A DNA stretch of 64,000 nucleotides from CAZEHS01 sp964649745 (GTDB lineage: Bacteria > Bacillota > Clostridia > Peptostreptococcales > Acidaminobacteraceae), in contig CAZYQI010000002.1 in NCBI GenBank assembly GCA_964649745.1, positions 62,001 through 126,000 of the forward strand, in the 5' to 3' direction. Made by a program: the position numbers and the translations under genes. This document shows positions 26,380 through 35,336 of the stretch, in pieces. The number at the start of each line of letters is the position of its first letter. The first letter of the stretch is position 1. A model generated the notes under the pieces. That model was not told the DNA's origin. It saw only the letters and a list, made by a program, of their open reading frames with translations, and searched no databases.

Positions 26380-27987
26380 ATGAAAGATCCTGAACAAATA
26401 CGCCAGAAAATCGAACTTAAGATAGAACGGGCCCAGGAAAAAAACCGGAAACGGCAGAAACGGATTCAGGAAAAGGCGGCCCGGCGGACGGGGGGCTTTA
26501 AACGGAGGACGGATCAGACGGCAGAAGGTGTTATGCAATCCTTCATGGGGCTGGTGGAATATACCCGGGAACAAATTGAACACAATCTCCGGATACAGCT
26601 GATTGTAACATTCGGGGTCTGCTTTCTCGTGGCCATGATCGTGTTCTACTCAACCCTTCAGAATTATGCCCGACTGGATGACCGGAAATACATCGATTAT
26701 GATGAATCGGCCAGCGTTGCCGAAGAAAAAATGCTGACCCTGATCAATACACTGGGAACCTCCCTTCCGAACGCATATAACGAAGGCTTTGGAGAAATCA
26801 TCAGCAATAAAATGAACGATTTTTCTGAAACGGCCATCTACTATGTGGTTGACAATAATGGGAACATCCTGATAAGCAATAATCCGAATGCGCCCAAGGC
26901 AGTGGATTTTCACACACTGGTCCAGAAGATGCAGGAGAAGTATAAAGAAGACTTGAAATCGGGAAAATATTCCTCCATTGTATCGTTGAAAGGGAATCAG
27001 AACCTTTGGCTTCTGATCGAGGATCAACTCCAGGGGGTTGTAAAATACAAGAAAGCGGGAAATCTGGCAGGGCTTATGGCCGTGCTCCAGGCAACCGCTG
27101 TTTTCATTCTGATGTTCTATATTATCACCAAGCAAAAGATTCAGTATATCCAGCGAATTTCCACCGGTGTCGGTGTAATTGCCAGGGGGCAGCTTTCCCA
27201 TCGTGTTCCGGAAACCGGGAAAGATGAGCTTTACCGGCTGGCGAGGTCCATCAATCACATGAGCGGTTCCCTTGAAGACCAGATCGTAGCAGAGCGTGTG
27301 GCGGAAAAGAGCAAGCAGGAGCTGATCACCAATGTCTCCCATGATCTGCGGACGCCGCTGACATCAATTTTGGGCTATCTGAAACTGGTTATCGACCATC
27401 GGTACGACTCTCCAGAACAGATGGATGAATATCTTCAGACCGTGTATCATAAATCTGAACAGCTGAAGGTGCTGATAGATGACCTTTTTGATTATACGAA
27501 GCTGACCTACTCCGGAATTGGCCTCGAACTGGCGCGAATATCTTTAAACGAGCTGGTGGAGCAAATGGTGGAGGAATATATCCCCGTTCTTGAAGAAAAC
27601 ACCTTGGAAATGAAGCTGGACCTGCCGCCGGAAGACACCTGGTGCATGGTGGATCCCCAGAAGCTTCACCGGGTACTGGAAAATCTTCTCTCCAACGCGG
27701 TGAAATACAGCGACAAACCGGGGGCCATCTATGTGAGCATCCGCCCGGTAAATAACGGGTATCAGTTAAAAATGGAAAATCCGGCCAAAGATCTGGAGGG
27801 CGTGGATCTAAGCAAGATCTTCGACCGCTTCTACCGGCTGGAAACCTCACGGTCCTCTGATACCGGCGGCAGCGGCCTGGGGCTTGGGATAGCCAAGGGG
27901 ATTGTGGAGGCCCACGGGGGAACCATCGAGGTGGGTTATATCTCAGGACGGGTGGCGTTCACCATTTGGCTCCCTGGAGCCGTATGA
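26380..27987 (+). CDS. Membrane sensor histidine kinase
   Basis: A 535-residue kinase. An unusual 65-residue basic cytoplasmic N-terminus rich in Lys, Arg, Glu and Gln (KIERAQEKNRKRQKRIQEKA) precedes TM1 (about 72-92, IVTFGVCFLVAMIVFYS). An extracytoplasmic domain (about 93-228), TM2 (about 230-250), HAMP, HisKA with VSHDLRTPLTSILGYL (His near residue 321) and HATPase with NLLSNAVKYS and GSGLGLGIAKGIVEAHGG follow. It partners the regulator encoded just upstream. Its position between ppk1/DUF1846 and PPK2 makes a phosphate or envelope signal plausible, but this is inference. Confidence 0.92.
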   Translation: MKDPEQIRQKIELKIERAQEKNRKRQKRIQEKAARRTGGFKRRTDQTAEGVMQSFMGLVEYTREQIEHNLRIQLIVTFGVCFLVAMIVFYSTLQNYARLDDRKYIDYDESASVAEEKMLTLINTLGTSLPNAYNEGFGEIISNKMNDFSETAIYYVVDNNGNILISNNPNAPKAVDFHTLVQKMQEKYKEDLKSGKYSSIVSLKGNQNLWLLIEDQLQGVVKYKKAGNLAGLMAVLQATAVFILMFYIITKQKIQYIQRISTGVGVIARGQLSHRVPETGKDELYRLARSINHMSGSLEDQIVAERVAEKSKQELITNVSHDLRTPLTSILGYLKLVIDHRYDSPEQMDEYLQTVYHKSEQLKVLIDDLFDYTKLTYSGIGLELARISLNELVEQMVEEYIPVLEENTLEMKLDLPPEDTWCMVDPQKLHRVLENLLSNAVKYSDKPGAIYVSIRPVNNGYQLKMENPAKDLEGVDLSKIFDRFYRLETSRSSDTGGSGLGLGIAKGIVEAHGGTIEVGYISGRVAFTIWLPGAV

Positions 27988-28069
27988 ATAATCGGGAAAA
28001 CCTAATAACAGCTGCGTCAGCAAACAATTTAGTGGGTATAACGGGAACACTAAGCTCCGGGGGTGCTCA

Positions 28070-28906
28070 ATGGGAAAGAACAAAGATAAGGATAACGGAC
28101 CCACAGAGGGAAAGATTTCAACCACGCTCTATGAGAGAGAATTGGAACGGCTGAATGTTGAATTGGTGAAGCTTCAGGAATGGATACGCCATACGGGAAT
28201 GAAGGTGGTTGTTCTGTTTGAAGGACGGGACGCAGCCGGAAAGGGGGGCGTGATCAAGCGCATCACAGAGCCCCTTAACCCACGGGCCTGCAGGGTTGTT
28301 GCCCTGGGCACCCCTACTGAAAAGGAAAAAAGCCAATGGTATTTTCAGCGCTACGTGTCGAATCTGCCAGCCGCCGGGGAAATAGTCCTCTTCGACCGCA
28401 GCTGGTACAACCGTGCCGGTGTGGAGAAGGTCATGGGCTTCTGCACAGAGGAAGAGTATCAGTATTTCCTGAAAAACACCCCAGCCTTTGAAAAAATGCT
28501 GATGGATTCCGGCATCGTCCTAATCAAGTATTGGTTCAGCGTCAGCGATGATGAGCAGGAAAAACGGTTTGAAGACCGCATGAACGATCCCACCAAGCGG
28601 TGGAAGCTGAGTCCCATGGATATGGAATCCCGCAAGCACTGGGTGGACTATTCCCGGGCCAAGGACACCATGTTCGAGTATACCGATACGAAACAATCCC
28701 CCTGGTATGTGGTGGATGCGGACCAAAAGAAACGGGCCCGGATCAACTGTATCACCCACCTGCTGGGACAGTTCAAGTACAAGGACATTACCCCGGAGCC
28801 CATACCGCTGCCAAAGAAACAGAAGGACGACAGCTATGTGCGGCCCCCGTTTACCGAACAGAATTTCGTGCCGGATGTGTGCAAGAAATTGATTGAAGTT
28901 GAATGA
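28070..28906 (+). CDS. ppk2: Polyphosphate kinase 2 family protein
   Basis: A 278-residue PPK2-type kinase, which transfers phosphate between polyphosphate and nucleotides, usually toward nucleotide phosphorylation. Walker A is GRDAAGKGG near residue 51. Walker B with lid residues is LFDRSWYNRAGVE near 108. The conserved closing region is KHWVDYSRAKDTMF, then SPWYVVDADQKKRARIN. It has a single PPK2 domain of normal length. ATG 28070 follows GGGGGTG. It lies 82 bp after the kinase gene, perhaps in the same transcript, and ends at a terminator. The donor/acceptor preference (ADP, AMP or GDP) is not decidable here. Confidence 0.93.
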   Translation: MGKNKDKDNGPTEGKISTTLYERELERLNVELVKLQEWIRHTGMKVVVLFEGRDAAGKGGVIKRITEPLNPRACRVVALGTPTEKEKSQWYFQRYVSNLPAAGEIVLFDRSWYNRAGVEKVMGFCTEEEYQYFLKNTPAFEKMLMDSGIVLIKYWFSVSDDEQEKRFEDRMNDPTKRWKLSPMDMESRKHWVDYSRAKDTMFEYTDTKQSPWYVVDADQKKRARINCITHLLGQFKYKDITPEPIPLPKKQKDDSYVRPPFTEQNFVPDVCKKLIEVE

Positions 28907-28918
28907 AGCAAGGTCAAT

Positions 28919-28951
28919 GGTCCCCGACATGTTCTTCTGTTGGGGCCTTTT
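28919..28951 (+). terminator. Terminator after ppk2
   Basis: GGTCCCCGACA pairs with TGTTGGGGCC around an eight-base loop, followed by TTTT. Confidence 0.75.
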
Positions 28952-28993
28952 CATGTTTATAGATCCGTATATGCAAAAAATAGTTGTTCGGTT

Positions 28994-29021
28994 TGAAACC
29001 ATTTGCGTGTTTGATCTGTCT
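28994..29021 (+). promoter_or_regulatory. Candidate ECF-sigma autoregulatory promoter
   Basis: TGAAAC (28994-28999), a 16-bp spacer and CTGTCT. The -35 matches the AAC-type core recognised by many ECF sigma factors, and the sigma gene itself begins 35 bp downstream. The -10 is only a partial match. Confidence 0.35.
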
Positions 29022-29055
29022 AATGGGTGTTATGTCACAGGGCAAGGAGGAAATC

Positions 29056-29586
29056 GTGAGCTGGTTTAAACGAGAAAAGCCGGAAACGCGCTATGAAGAC
29101 AGCGAGCTGGCAAAAACCATTGAGAAGAACAAGCAGCAGTTGTATCGCATTGCGTACAGCTATGTGAAGAATGAACAGGATGCCTTGGATGTGGTCCAGG
29201 AAACCGTGTGCAGGGCTATTGCCAATCAGGACAGCCTTCGGGAACCGGCATATATGAAAAGCTGGCTTGTGCGGATCCTGATCAACTATGCCGTGGATGT
29301 CTGCAAACGAAACAACCGAATTATGGGAGTGGCTCCGGAGACCATGGAAAATCAGCCCTCAGAGGAATCGGGGGTTGGCATTGATGAGCGGATGGATCTT
29401 AAGCGGGCTCTGGATGAACTGGAAGAACCTCAGAAAACCCTGATTCACCTTCGTTTTTTTGAAGATATGACCCTGGAGGAAACCGCCCGGGTGGTGGATA
29501 TGCCCCTGGGAACAGTAAAATCCCATATTTACAGAACTCTGAACCGTCTCAAATTGGATTTGGGGGAGGTGGAGTCATATGAATAA
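29056..29586 (+). CDS. ECF-type RNA polymerase sigma factor (SigV/SigX-like)
   Basis: A 176-residue sigma factor. Region 2 is at about residues 18-85 (YRIAYSYVKNEQDALDVVQE, YMKSWLVRILINYAVDVCKR) and region 4 at about 115-168 (LIHLRFFEDMTLEETARVVD, GTVKSHIYRTLNRLK). GTG 29056 is chosen because AAGGAGG lies 5 nt upstream; no such signal serves the longer frame. The next gene, a membrane protein with anti-sigma layout, overlaps by 8 bp. This is the second independent ECF system in the window and differs from the first in lacking an associated transporter. Confidence 0.9.
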   Translation: MSWFKREKPETRYEDSELAKTIEKNKQQLYRIAYSYVKNEQDALDVVQETVCRAIANQDSLREPAYMKSWLVRILINYAVDVCKRNNRIMGVAPETMENQPSEESGVGIDERMDLKRALDELEEPQKTLIHLRFFEDMTLEETARVVDMPLGTVKSHIYRTLNRLKLDLGEVESYE

Positions 29587-30514
29587 TCGACAAGAGGTCT
29601 TCAACGAGATGAAACGGATGCATCTGGATATGACCGTACCGGATACCCTGGATGATGCCATCAAACGGGGAACCCTGGAAGGAAAAAGGCTGTCGGAAAA
29701 ACGAGCCTCCACGGCGAAGGGGGCCAGACCTGGCGCTGGATTCCGTGTTATGGCCGGGGCTGCAGCGGCTATGATGATTCTGATCCTCAGCCTGAATCTT
29801 TCTCCGGCCTTTGCGGATAGAATGAGTGGGATTCCGATACTGGGACAGCTGGTGAAGGTGCTTATCTTTACCAACGGCTCCGCTGAGGGCGGGGAAATTA
29901 CTGACGGCTCCGATGTCAGCGGGGTCAGCGCAGTGAAAAGCGGAGAGTCGGAATATTTTACTATTCATTTTCAACAGGGAGAATTGCCTCAGGATATTGC
30001 GGGGGCGTATACCGTACAGTATGCTAAGCACCCGGATACACTGAGCTTTCAGCTCAGCGGAGTCCGCATGTTTTCCGCAGCGGAGGATTTTGATGCCCTG
30101 AAGGGCAGTTCCTTAGTTGAGGATGTTTACCCCATCATTACCATGGACGACTCCATGGTCCGGTTCATGATTGTTTTTAAGGAACCGGTGGTCTATGAGG
30201 TGAAGGAAATGAAGGAGCCTGCCAGCCTGGTGATTCAGGTCACTCCAGGAGGCAAGCAGGACGAAGATGTCCCCCCCTACAGACTGAGAACCGCCGAGAT
30301 GCCTAGAGGGGAGAGCCTGGCCATAGCCGAGGAAATGCTGATGAACGCGTTTCCTCAAAGACGGATTCTGCATGTTGCACAGAACTCGGAAAACTATTAT
30401 ATTGAGTTGGGGCAATTCGCCACAAAAGCGGATGCACAAAAAGCACTGGAAGTTGCCAAAGCAGCCTCCCCGGATGCAGGGCCAACGATTGAAGAAGTTC
30501 CCGCAAGGGATTGA
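29579..30514 (+). CDS. Probable membrane anti-sigma factor with SPOR-like C-terminus
   Basis: A 311-residue protein with a cytoplasmic N-terminus of about 55 residues, one membrane segment (FRVMAGAAAAMMILILSLNL) and an extracytoplasmic part. There is no zinc-finger motif, unlike the first anti-sigma factor in the window. The final stretch YYIELGQFATKADAQKALEVAK resembles a SPOR repeat, a peptidoglycan-binding fold. The assignment as anti-sigma rests on topology and on overlap with the sigma gene; ATG 29579 follows GGGGGAGGTGGAG. It may sense cell-wall state, by inference from the SPOR-like end. Confidence 0.7.
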   Translation: MNNRQEVFNEMKRMHLDMTVPDTLDDAIKRGTLEGKRLSEKRASTAKGARPGAGFRVMAGAAAAMMILILSLNLSPAFADRMSGIPILGQLVKVLIFTNGSAEGGEITDGSDVSGVSAVKSGESEYFTIHFQQGELPQDIAGAYTVQYAKHPDTLSFQLSGVRMFSAAEDFDALKGSSLVEDVYPIITMDDSMVRFMIVFKEPVVYEVKEMKEPASLVIQVTPGGKQDEDVPPYRLRTAEMPRGESLAIAEEMLMNAFPQRRILHVAQNSENYYIELGQFATKADAQKALEVAKAASPDAGPTIEEVPARD

Positions 30515-30545
30515 CATGCATAAAAAATCAAACTGGAGGAACACA

Positions 30546-31253
30546 ATGAAGAACCTTAAGAAATGCACCGGAGCAAATTATGGAAAACGCTTATGGCGGG
30601 TTGCACTTTTATGTGGCATAACGGTATGTTTGTTATCGGCCTGCACCGGAGGCAGCAAAACCCCGGTGGCTGCGGCACCTGCACCTGCCCCGGAGCCGGC
30701 TCCCCCTGCGGCGGTAGAACCGGCAAAAGTGGAGACCGGGAGCGACCTTGGCCCCGGTATAACCGCCCTGGCCGCAGAAAAGGAAGCCAATCCGGAGCTG
30801 GAACGGACCATCGTAAAAGCCTTGGAAATTCCCGAGGAGGAAGCTGCCAAGACCCTGTACCTTTATAACTATGTGGATCTTAACGCCGACGGCACCAATG
30901 AGATTCTGGCCCTGGTTGTGGGACCCTACACCAGCGGATCCGGCGGAAGTACGGCACTTCATGTGCTGCAAAATCCGGAGGGCTTCCAAGTGAACCAAAT
31001 ATTCACTCTGATGCGGGAGCCCCTCATCATCAGTGATAAGATGAACAAAGGCTGCCATGAGATCATTATTTATCAGTCCGGAGGCGGCGCGGAAGGCGGT
31101 TATGTTGCCCTTGCCAGCAGCGATGGCCAGTATCAGACGGCGAATGCGGGAACCCCTTTGGCGAATTTGGAGGGTGTGACCGGTACTGCCATTATGAGCA
31201 ATGACATTCCAAAGGATATTGAAAGTGGAGCGGCGCTGTATTTGAAGAAATAG
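30546..31253 (+). CDS. Putative lipoprotein
   Basis: A 235-residue protein. The N-terminus is a basic region, a hydrophobic stretch (VALLCGITVCLLSAC) and a lipobox LSAC with Cys near residue 34, so it is probably lipidated and held at the outer membrane face. An Ala/Pro-rich linker (about 40-65) follows. The C-terminal domain has DLNADGTNEILALVVG, an FG-GAP/EF-hand-like stretch common in exported proteins of unknown role. ATG 30546 is chosen for the CTGGAGGA site; it lies 31 bp after the anti-sigma gene and is probably co-transcribed. No function assigned. Confidence 0.72.
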   Translation: MKNLKKCTGANYGKRLWRVALLCGITVCLLSACTGGSKTPVAAAPAPAPEPAPPAAVEPAKVETGSDLGPGITALAAEKEANPELERTIVKALEIPEEEAAKTLYLYNYVDLNADGTNEILALVVGPYTSGSGGSTALHVLQNPEGFQVNQIFTLMREPLIISDKMNKGCHEIIIYQSGGGAEGGYVALASSDGQYQTANAGTPLANLEGVTGTAIMSNDIPKDIESGAALYLKK

Positions 31254-31268
31254 CACCGCGAATACGAA

Positions 31269-31361
31269 AAGGGAGAGATCACTGTGTCACAGCATCTCTC
31301 GCAAGGCCAGACATCCGTCTGTCACTGCGAGGAGGCATGCCGACGCGGCAATCTCTCCCTA
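31269..31361 (+). repeat. Palindromic intergenic repeat, copy A
   Basis: About 93 bases bounded by AAGGGAGAGAT and ATCTCTCCCT, with the internal stretch GTCACTGCGAGGAGGC and GCGGCAATCTCTCCC. The same ends and size occur at 35337-35431. Such CAATCTC-ended elements are widespread REP-like repeats in bacteria. This copy separates the lipoprotein gene from the converging helicase gene. Confidence 0.7.
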
Positions 31362-31391
31362 TTATTTCTGATCAATAAACGGTATTATCAC

Positions 31392-32918
31392 TTACCGTTT
31401 TCGTCCGCCACTCTTGGGCCCTTTGTTCATGGGGCCGTAACTTTTCTTGGGTGCTGGGCGGGTGCTGGCTCCGTCGCTGGCGCCAGGGCTTCTCGGTCCT
31501 TCCCGGCGGGGTTTCCCCGAAGCGGGCTTCGCTGCCCGGGGTGGGGACTGGTGCTGATGAGGCGTTTCAGATTTAGGAGCGGAAGAGCTTTTCTTTGGAA
31601 GGGCATCCTTACGGGCTGGCGCCTCTTTCCGGGCTGAAGCATCTTTTCGCGCCGGAGCGCCCTTCTTGTCGGCAAAGGGCTTACTTTTTTCAAAACGGCC
31701 CTTGCCGCTCTTGGTGGCGTCCTTGGGGTTGCCGTGGCGGTCCAGGTGCTTGGGCAGCTTTTTCCGGGGTTCCTCGTGGACATGGTCCCCGGCCATGCGA
31801 TTTTTTGAAAGAGTCATGCCGATGCCCTTTTCAATGGCAACCAGATCTGCCTGGTCCCTGGGAGTAGCAAAGGTAATGGAAACACCGCTCTGACCGGCGC
31901 GGCCCGTACGGCCGATCCGGTGAATATAGCTCTCGGCATCGCCGGCGATATCGTAGTTGAACACATGGGTGATGCCGTCGATATCCAGGCCCCGGGCAGC
32001 CACATCTGTGGCAACCAAAAGTTGCAGCTTGCCGGAGCGGAACAGCTTCATAACCTGCTCCCGTTTGGACTGGGTCAGGTCACCGTGAAGCTCGTCACAC
32101 TTGAAGCCCTCGTCATGCAGAGCCTGCAGCAGGGTGCTTACCCTGCGCTTTGTACGGCAGAAGATGATTGCCATATACGGCGTGGTTTCTCTTAGGGTTT
32201 CAAACAGGGAGTCCTGCTTCTTGCGGTCTGTGGTGAGGATGACCTTTTGCTGGATGCTCTTAAGTGTGATTTGTTCGGATTTAATGGTAATGGGAAGGGG
32301 CACGTTCATATAACGGTTTGCCAATACCTTTATGGCGTGGGGCATAGTGGCGGAAAAGCAAAGCGTCTGTCGCTTTTTCGGCGTTTGGCTGATGATGGCC
32401 TCCACATCCGGCAAAAATCCCATGTGAAGCATCTGATCCGCTTCGTCCAGAACCAGGTAACGGATATGGTTAAGAGCGATGTTCTTGCGGCGCATATGGT
32501 CCAGAATACGGCCGGGAGTCCCGATAACCAGATGGATATTGCCCTGAAGCTTCCTGGTTTGAGCTTCAATGTCCTGACCGCCATAGGCAGCCAGGATGTT
32601 CAGCTTTTTAAAGTGGGCCAGCTTTCTTGCTTCTGCGGTGATCTGGATGGCCAGCTCCCGGGTAGGGGTGATGATCAGCCCCTGAATGCCCTGGATCTCG
32701 CTGTCGTGGGTGTCGAAAAGCGGCAAAAGAAACGCCAGGGTTTTCCCGGTACCGGTTTGAGCTTGGGCAATGATGTCCTTGCCGTTATAAATCTCGGGAA
32801 TGGCCTGGGCCTGAACCGGAGTTGGAACCTCAATCCGCTGTTCGGTCAATGCGTCACAGAGTTCGTTGCTTACACCCAGCTTTGAAAAACTGTGTCTTGC
32901 TGAAAGGCTGTCCTTCAT
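31392..32918 (-). CDS. DEAD-box ATP-dependent RNA helicase
   Basis: A 508-residue RNA helicase. Q motif near residue 30, Walker A AQTGTGKT (near 52), DEAD motif VLDEADQM (near 154), SAT, and the arginine-finger block HRIGRTGRAG (near 330). The core ends near 380. The last 130 residues are a very basic Lys/Ala/Pro/Ser tail with repeated ARKDA/ARKEA units, typical of RNA-tethering extensions in CshA-like helicases. ATG 32918 with AAGGAAA upstream is preferred over the TTG at 32921. It likely acts in ribosome assembly or mRNA turnover, as known for the family. Confidence 0.92.
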   Translation of the reverse strand: MKDSLSARHSFSKLGVSNELCDALTEQRIEVPTPVQAQAIPEIYNGKDIIAQAQTGTGKTLAFLLPLFDTHDSEIQGIQGLIITPTRELAIQITAEARKLAHFKKLNILAAYGGQDIEAQTRKLQGNIHLVIGTPGRILDHMRRKNIALNHIRYLVLDEADQMLHMGFLPDVEAIISQTPKKRQTLCFSATMPHAIKVLANRYMNVPLPITIKSEQITLKSIQQKVILTTDRKKQDSLFETLRETTPYMAIIFCRTKRRVSTLLQALHDEGFKCDELHGDLTQSKREQVMKLFRSGKLQLLVATDVAARGLDIDGITHVFNYDIAGDAESYIHRIGRTGRAGQSGVSITFATPRDQADLVAIEKGIGMTLSKNRMAGDHVHEEPRKKLPKHLDRHGNPKDATKSGKGRFEKSKPFADKKGAPARKDASARKEAPARKDALPKKSSSAPKSETPHQHQSPPRAAKPASGKPRREGPRSPGASDGASTRPAPKKSYGPMNKGPKSGGRKR

Positions 32919-33198
32919 CAATCATTTTCCTTCTTTCATGTGTATGAGAAAAATTCTCAGAGTTGTCCAGTGGTCGTAGCCTTCAGTATAACATATTATG
33001 GGTATGTTAGGATAGCCCTTTGGCATTTTGACGAAAGCGGTGAAATGCTTTTGGTTATTCTGCCGATGCGCGGAAGCGTTGAATCCGATATCATGGTCTA
33101 AAACGGTCCCACTAAAAAAAGACAATAACAACGGCCGCAGATCGGGCAATTAGGCCGCAGCAAGGCTTCTCATTTCACACTACCCGGAGGTAGATATC

Positions 33199-34293
33199 AT
33201 GGCAGGGGTTAAGCTTACGAACATCAACAAGAAATACGACAACGGATTCCACGCGGTTAAGGATGTTAATCTGGATATCGCAGATAAGGAGTTCATGGTT
33301 CTGGTTGGGCCTTCAGGGTGCGGCAAGACCACGACCCTGCGCATGATTGCCGGCCTTGAGACCATTACGGAGGGCGAGCTGCGTATCGGAGAAACGAAAA
33401 TGAATGATGTTTCCCCCAAGGATCGGGACATCGCCATGGTTTTTCAGAATTATGCCCTATACCCTCACATGACGGTTTATGAGAATATGGCCTTCGGGCT
33501 GAAGCTGCGCAAACAGCCAAAGGCTGAGATTGATGATCGGGTTAAGAAGGCGGCTGCTATCCTGGGTATTGAGGATATGCTGACACGAAAACCGAAGGAG
33601 CTTTCCGGCGGTCAACGGCAGCGGGTTGCTCTGGGCCGTGCCATCGTACGTCACCCCAAGGTATTCCTTATGGACGAGCCGCTGTCCAATTTGGATGCAA
33701 AACTCAGGGTTCAGATGCGGGCAGAGTTGATTAAGCTTCATTATGACCTGGGAACCACGTTCATCTACGTAACCCATGACCAGACGGAGGCCATGACCAT
33801 GGGGACCCGGATCTGTGTTATGAATAAGGGTGTCATTCAGCAGATTGCAACACCCAATGAAATATACAATTATCCCGTGAATTTGTTTGTTGCCGGCTTT
33901 ATCGGGTCGCCGGCCATGAATACCATGAACGCGGTCTTAAAGGATCAGAACGGGGAGGCCGCGGTGGATGTGAACGGTACCTGTATGATTCTTAAGAAGC
34001 CTGACTTTGATAAGAGCAGATGGGAAAAACACGTGGGAAAACCCCTGATACTGGGGATTCGCCCGGAGGATATTGCGCTTTGCAGCGAAGGAGACTCCGG
34101 CGCGTTGTCGGGTAAGGTGGATGTGACGGAGTTCATGGGAGCTGAACTGTTTATTAACATTGCTGCCAATGAATCCACTCTGGTGGCGAAGGTTCGCCCG
34201 GAGCAACAGGTGAAAATGGGGGATGCAATCTGGTTCCGCTTTGACCCTGCCAAGCTGCATCTGTTTGACAAAGAAACTGAAAACGCGATATGA
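33199..34293 (+). CDS. MalK/UgpC/MsmK-type ABC sugar transporter ATPase
   Basis: A 364-residue ATPase of the carbohydrate-uptake type 1 family. Walker A GPSGCGKTT (near residue 38), signature LSGGQRQR (near 135), Walker B VFLMDEPLSNLDAKLR (near 156) and H-loop VTHDQTEA. The C-terminal 120 residues form the regulatory TOBE/OB region that identifies the MalK type (GIRPEDIAL). No permease or binding-protein gene is adjacent, so it probably serves several transporters, as known for MsmK. ATG 33199 follows GGAGG. A terminator ends the transcript. Confidence 0.9.
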   Translation: MAGVKLTNINKKYDNGFHAVKDVNLDIADKEFMVLVGPSGCGKTTTLRMIAGLETITEGELRIGETKMNDVSPKDRDIAMVFQNYALYPHMTVYENMAFGLKLRKQPKAEIDDRVKKAAAILGIEDMLTRKPKELSGGQRQRVALGRAIVRHPKVFLMDEPLSNLDAKLRVQMRAELIKLHYDLGTTFIYVTHDQTEAMTMGTRICVMNKGVIQQIATPNEIYNYPVNLFVAGFIGSPAMNTMNAVLKDQNGEAAVDVNGTCMILKKPDFDKSRWEKHVGKPLILGIRPEDIALCSEGDSGALSGKVDVTEFMGAELFINIAANESTLVAKVRPEQQVKMGDAIWFRFDPAKLHLFDKETENAI

Positions 34294-34304
34294 TAATGAA
34301 AAAC

Positions 34305-34339
34305 AAAAGAGCAGATGCCTGAAGGTCTCTGCTCTTTTT
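34305..34339 (+). terminator. Terminator after the MalK-type gene
   Basis: AAAAGAGCAGA pairs with TCTGCTCTTTT, followed by T. Confidence 0.88.
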
Positions 34340-34357
34340 GCTTCCTTGAGGGGTACT

Positions 34358-35320
34358 ATGGGAAATTCACCTGGAAAGAACTCCATTCATCAGATCCTTG
34401 AAAGCCTGCCGGGGGATACCGTGTTGGCAACGCTGTCGGGTACGGTTCTGGCAAGAAAAGGGAATTGCTCTGGCAATGACTATCTGGCTTGGTCTTATGT
34501 TTCGCTTTTCAGTGGAATGGGTAAGGCCTGCCGCTTGTATTGGAAGGTACCGGGAGGATATGACCCCATATTGACTACAGGTCCTCTGGAATTGCTGCTG
34601 AAAGATCTTGTGGTTTCAGGGCCGGGCTACTGGTTCAAGCGTATGCTTACCGAGCCTGCAGATGCCTTTAATTTTGAGGATTTACCTCCGGATACCGGCG
34701 TTGGAATGCCGCTGAGATTAGCAGCCATAAGGATTGGCAGCCCGTCTGTCGACGAAGCCTGCGAAGCCATGCAGGCCCTGCTTCCGGATTTAAAGTACTG
34801 TGTACTGGAGCCAGGGGTGGTTATTCTGATGCTTCCCATGGACCGGGAAACGGCCCACGAATGGGCGGAGTCCATCATGGCTCTCCTGTCGGAAGAATTA
34901 ATGCTGGATCCTTTGATAATCTACGGCGAAGGTGTAACGGACTTCAAGCTGCTTCACACCCATGCCACCGTTTTGGAAAAAACATGTAAAGCCCTTTATC
35001 CCAAGGGCCGAAGGGGTTTCCAGACCCTGATGGGAAATCTGCCGGAGCTGGTTGTGGGAAAAATCATAGAAAATCCACTTCCGTTGATACTGGATCTGGG
35101 ACGGGTTATTGAGCCCATGCTGAAGGATCCGGATCTTTGCCAGACAGCGGAAGTATTTGTTCAAAGAAATCTGAGCATAACGGAAACGGCCCAGGATCTC
35201 TTCCTGCATCGGAATACCTTGGTATATCGCCTGATGAAGATCGAGAAGCTTACAGGGCTGGATCTCAAACGCCTGGATCATGCCATGGCCTTCACCTTGC
35301 TAAAGGCCGCCCGGGAGTAA
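34358..35320 (+). CDS. PucR/CdaR-family transcriptional regulator
   Basis: A 320-residue protein. The last 60 residues are the HTH_30 domain of PucR/CdaR regulators (LSITETAQDLFLHRNTLVYRL, then IEKLTGLDLK). The N-terminal 250 residues are an unrecognised sensory region. ATG 34358 is used because GAGGGG lies 5 nt upstream; the frame upstream runs through the preceding terminator. The gene sits just after the orphan MalK-type ATPase gene; a regulator of carbohydrate uptake is plausible but untested. Confidence 0.82.
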   Translation: MGNSPGKNSIHQILESLPGDTVLATLSGTVLARKGNCSGNDYLAWSYVSLFSGMGKACRLYWKVPGGYDPILTTGPLELLLKDLVVSGPGYWFKRMLTEPADAFNFEDLPPDTGVGMPLRLAAIRIGSPSVDEACEAMQALLPDLKYCVLEPGVVILMLPMDRETAHEWAESIMALLSEELMLDPLIIYGEGVTDFKLLHTHATVLEKTCKALYPKGRRGFQTLMGNLPELVVGKIIENPLPLILDLGRVIEPMLKDPDLCQTAEVFVQRNLSITETAQDLFLHRNTLVYRLMKIEKLTGLDLKRLDHAMAFTLLKAARE

Positions 35321-35336
35321 AGACATGGAAAAAGAG

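Noticed and set aside
28004..28042. AATAAC and TATAAC 33 bp apart upstream of ppk2 as a Pho-type array
   Set aside because: They are in phase, but the two intermediate 11-bp slots do not match and no -10 is correctly placed; probably chance.
33199..34293. Orphan ATPase as the missing PstB
   Set aside because: The C-terminal TOBE/OB region and GIRPEDIAL motif identify a MalK/UgpC sugar-type ATPase; PstB is shorter and lacks it.
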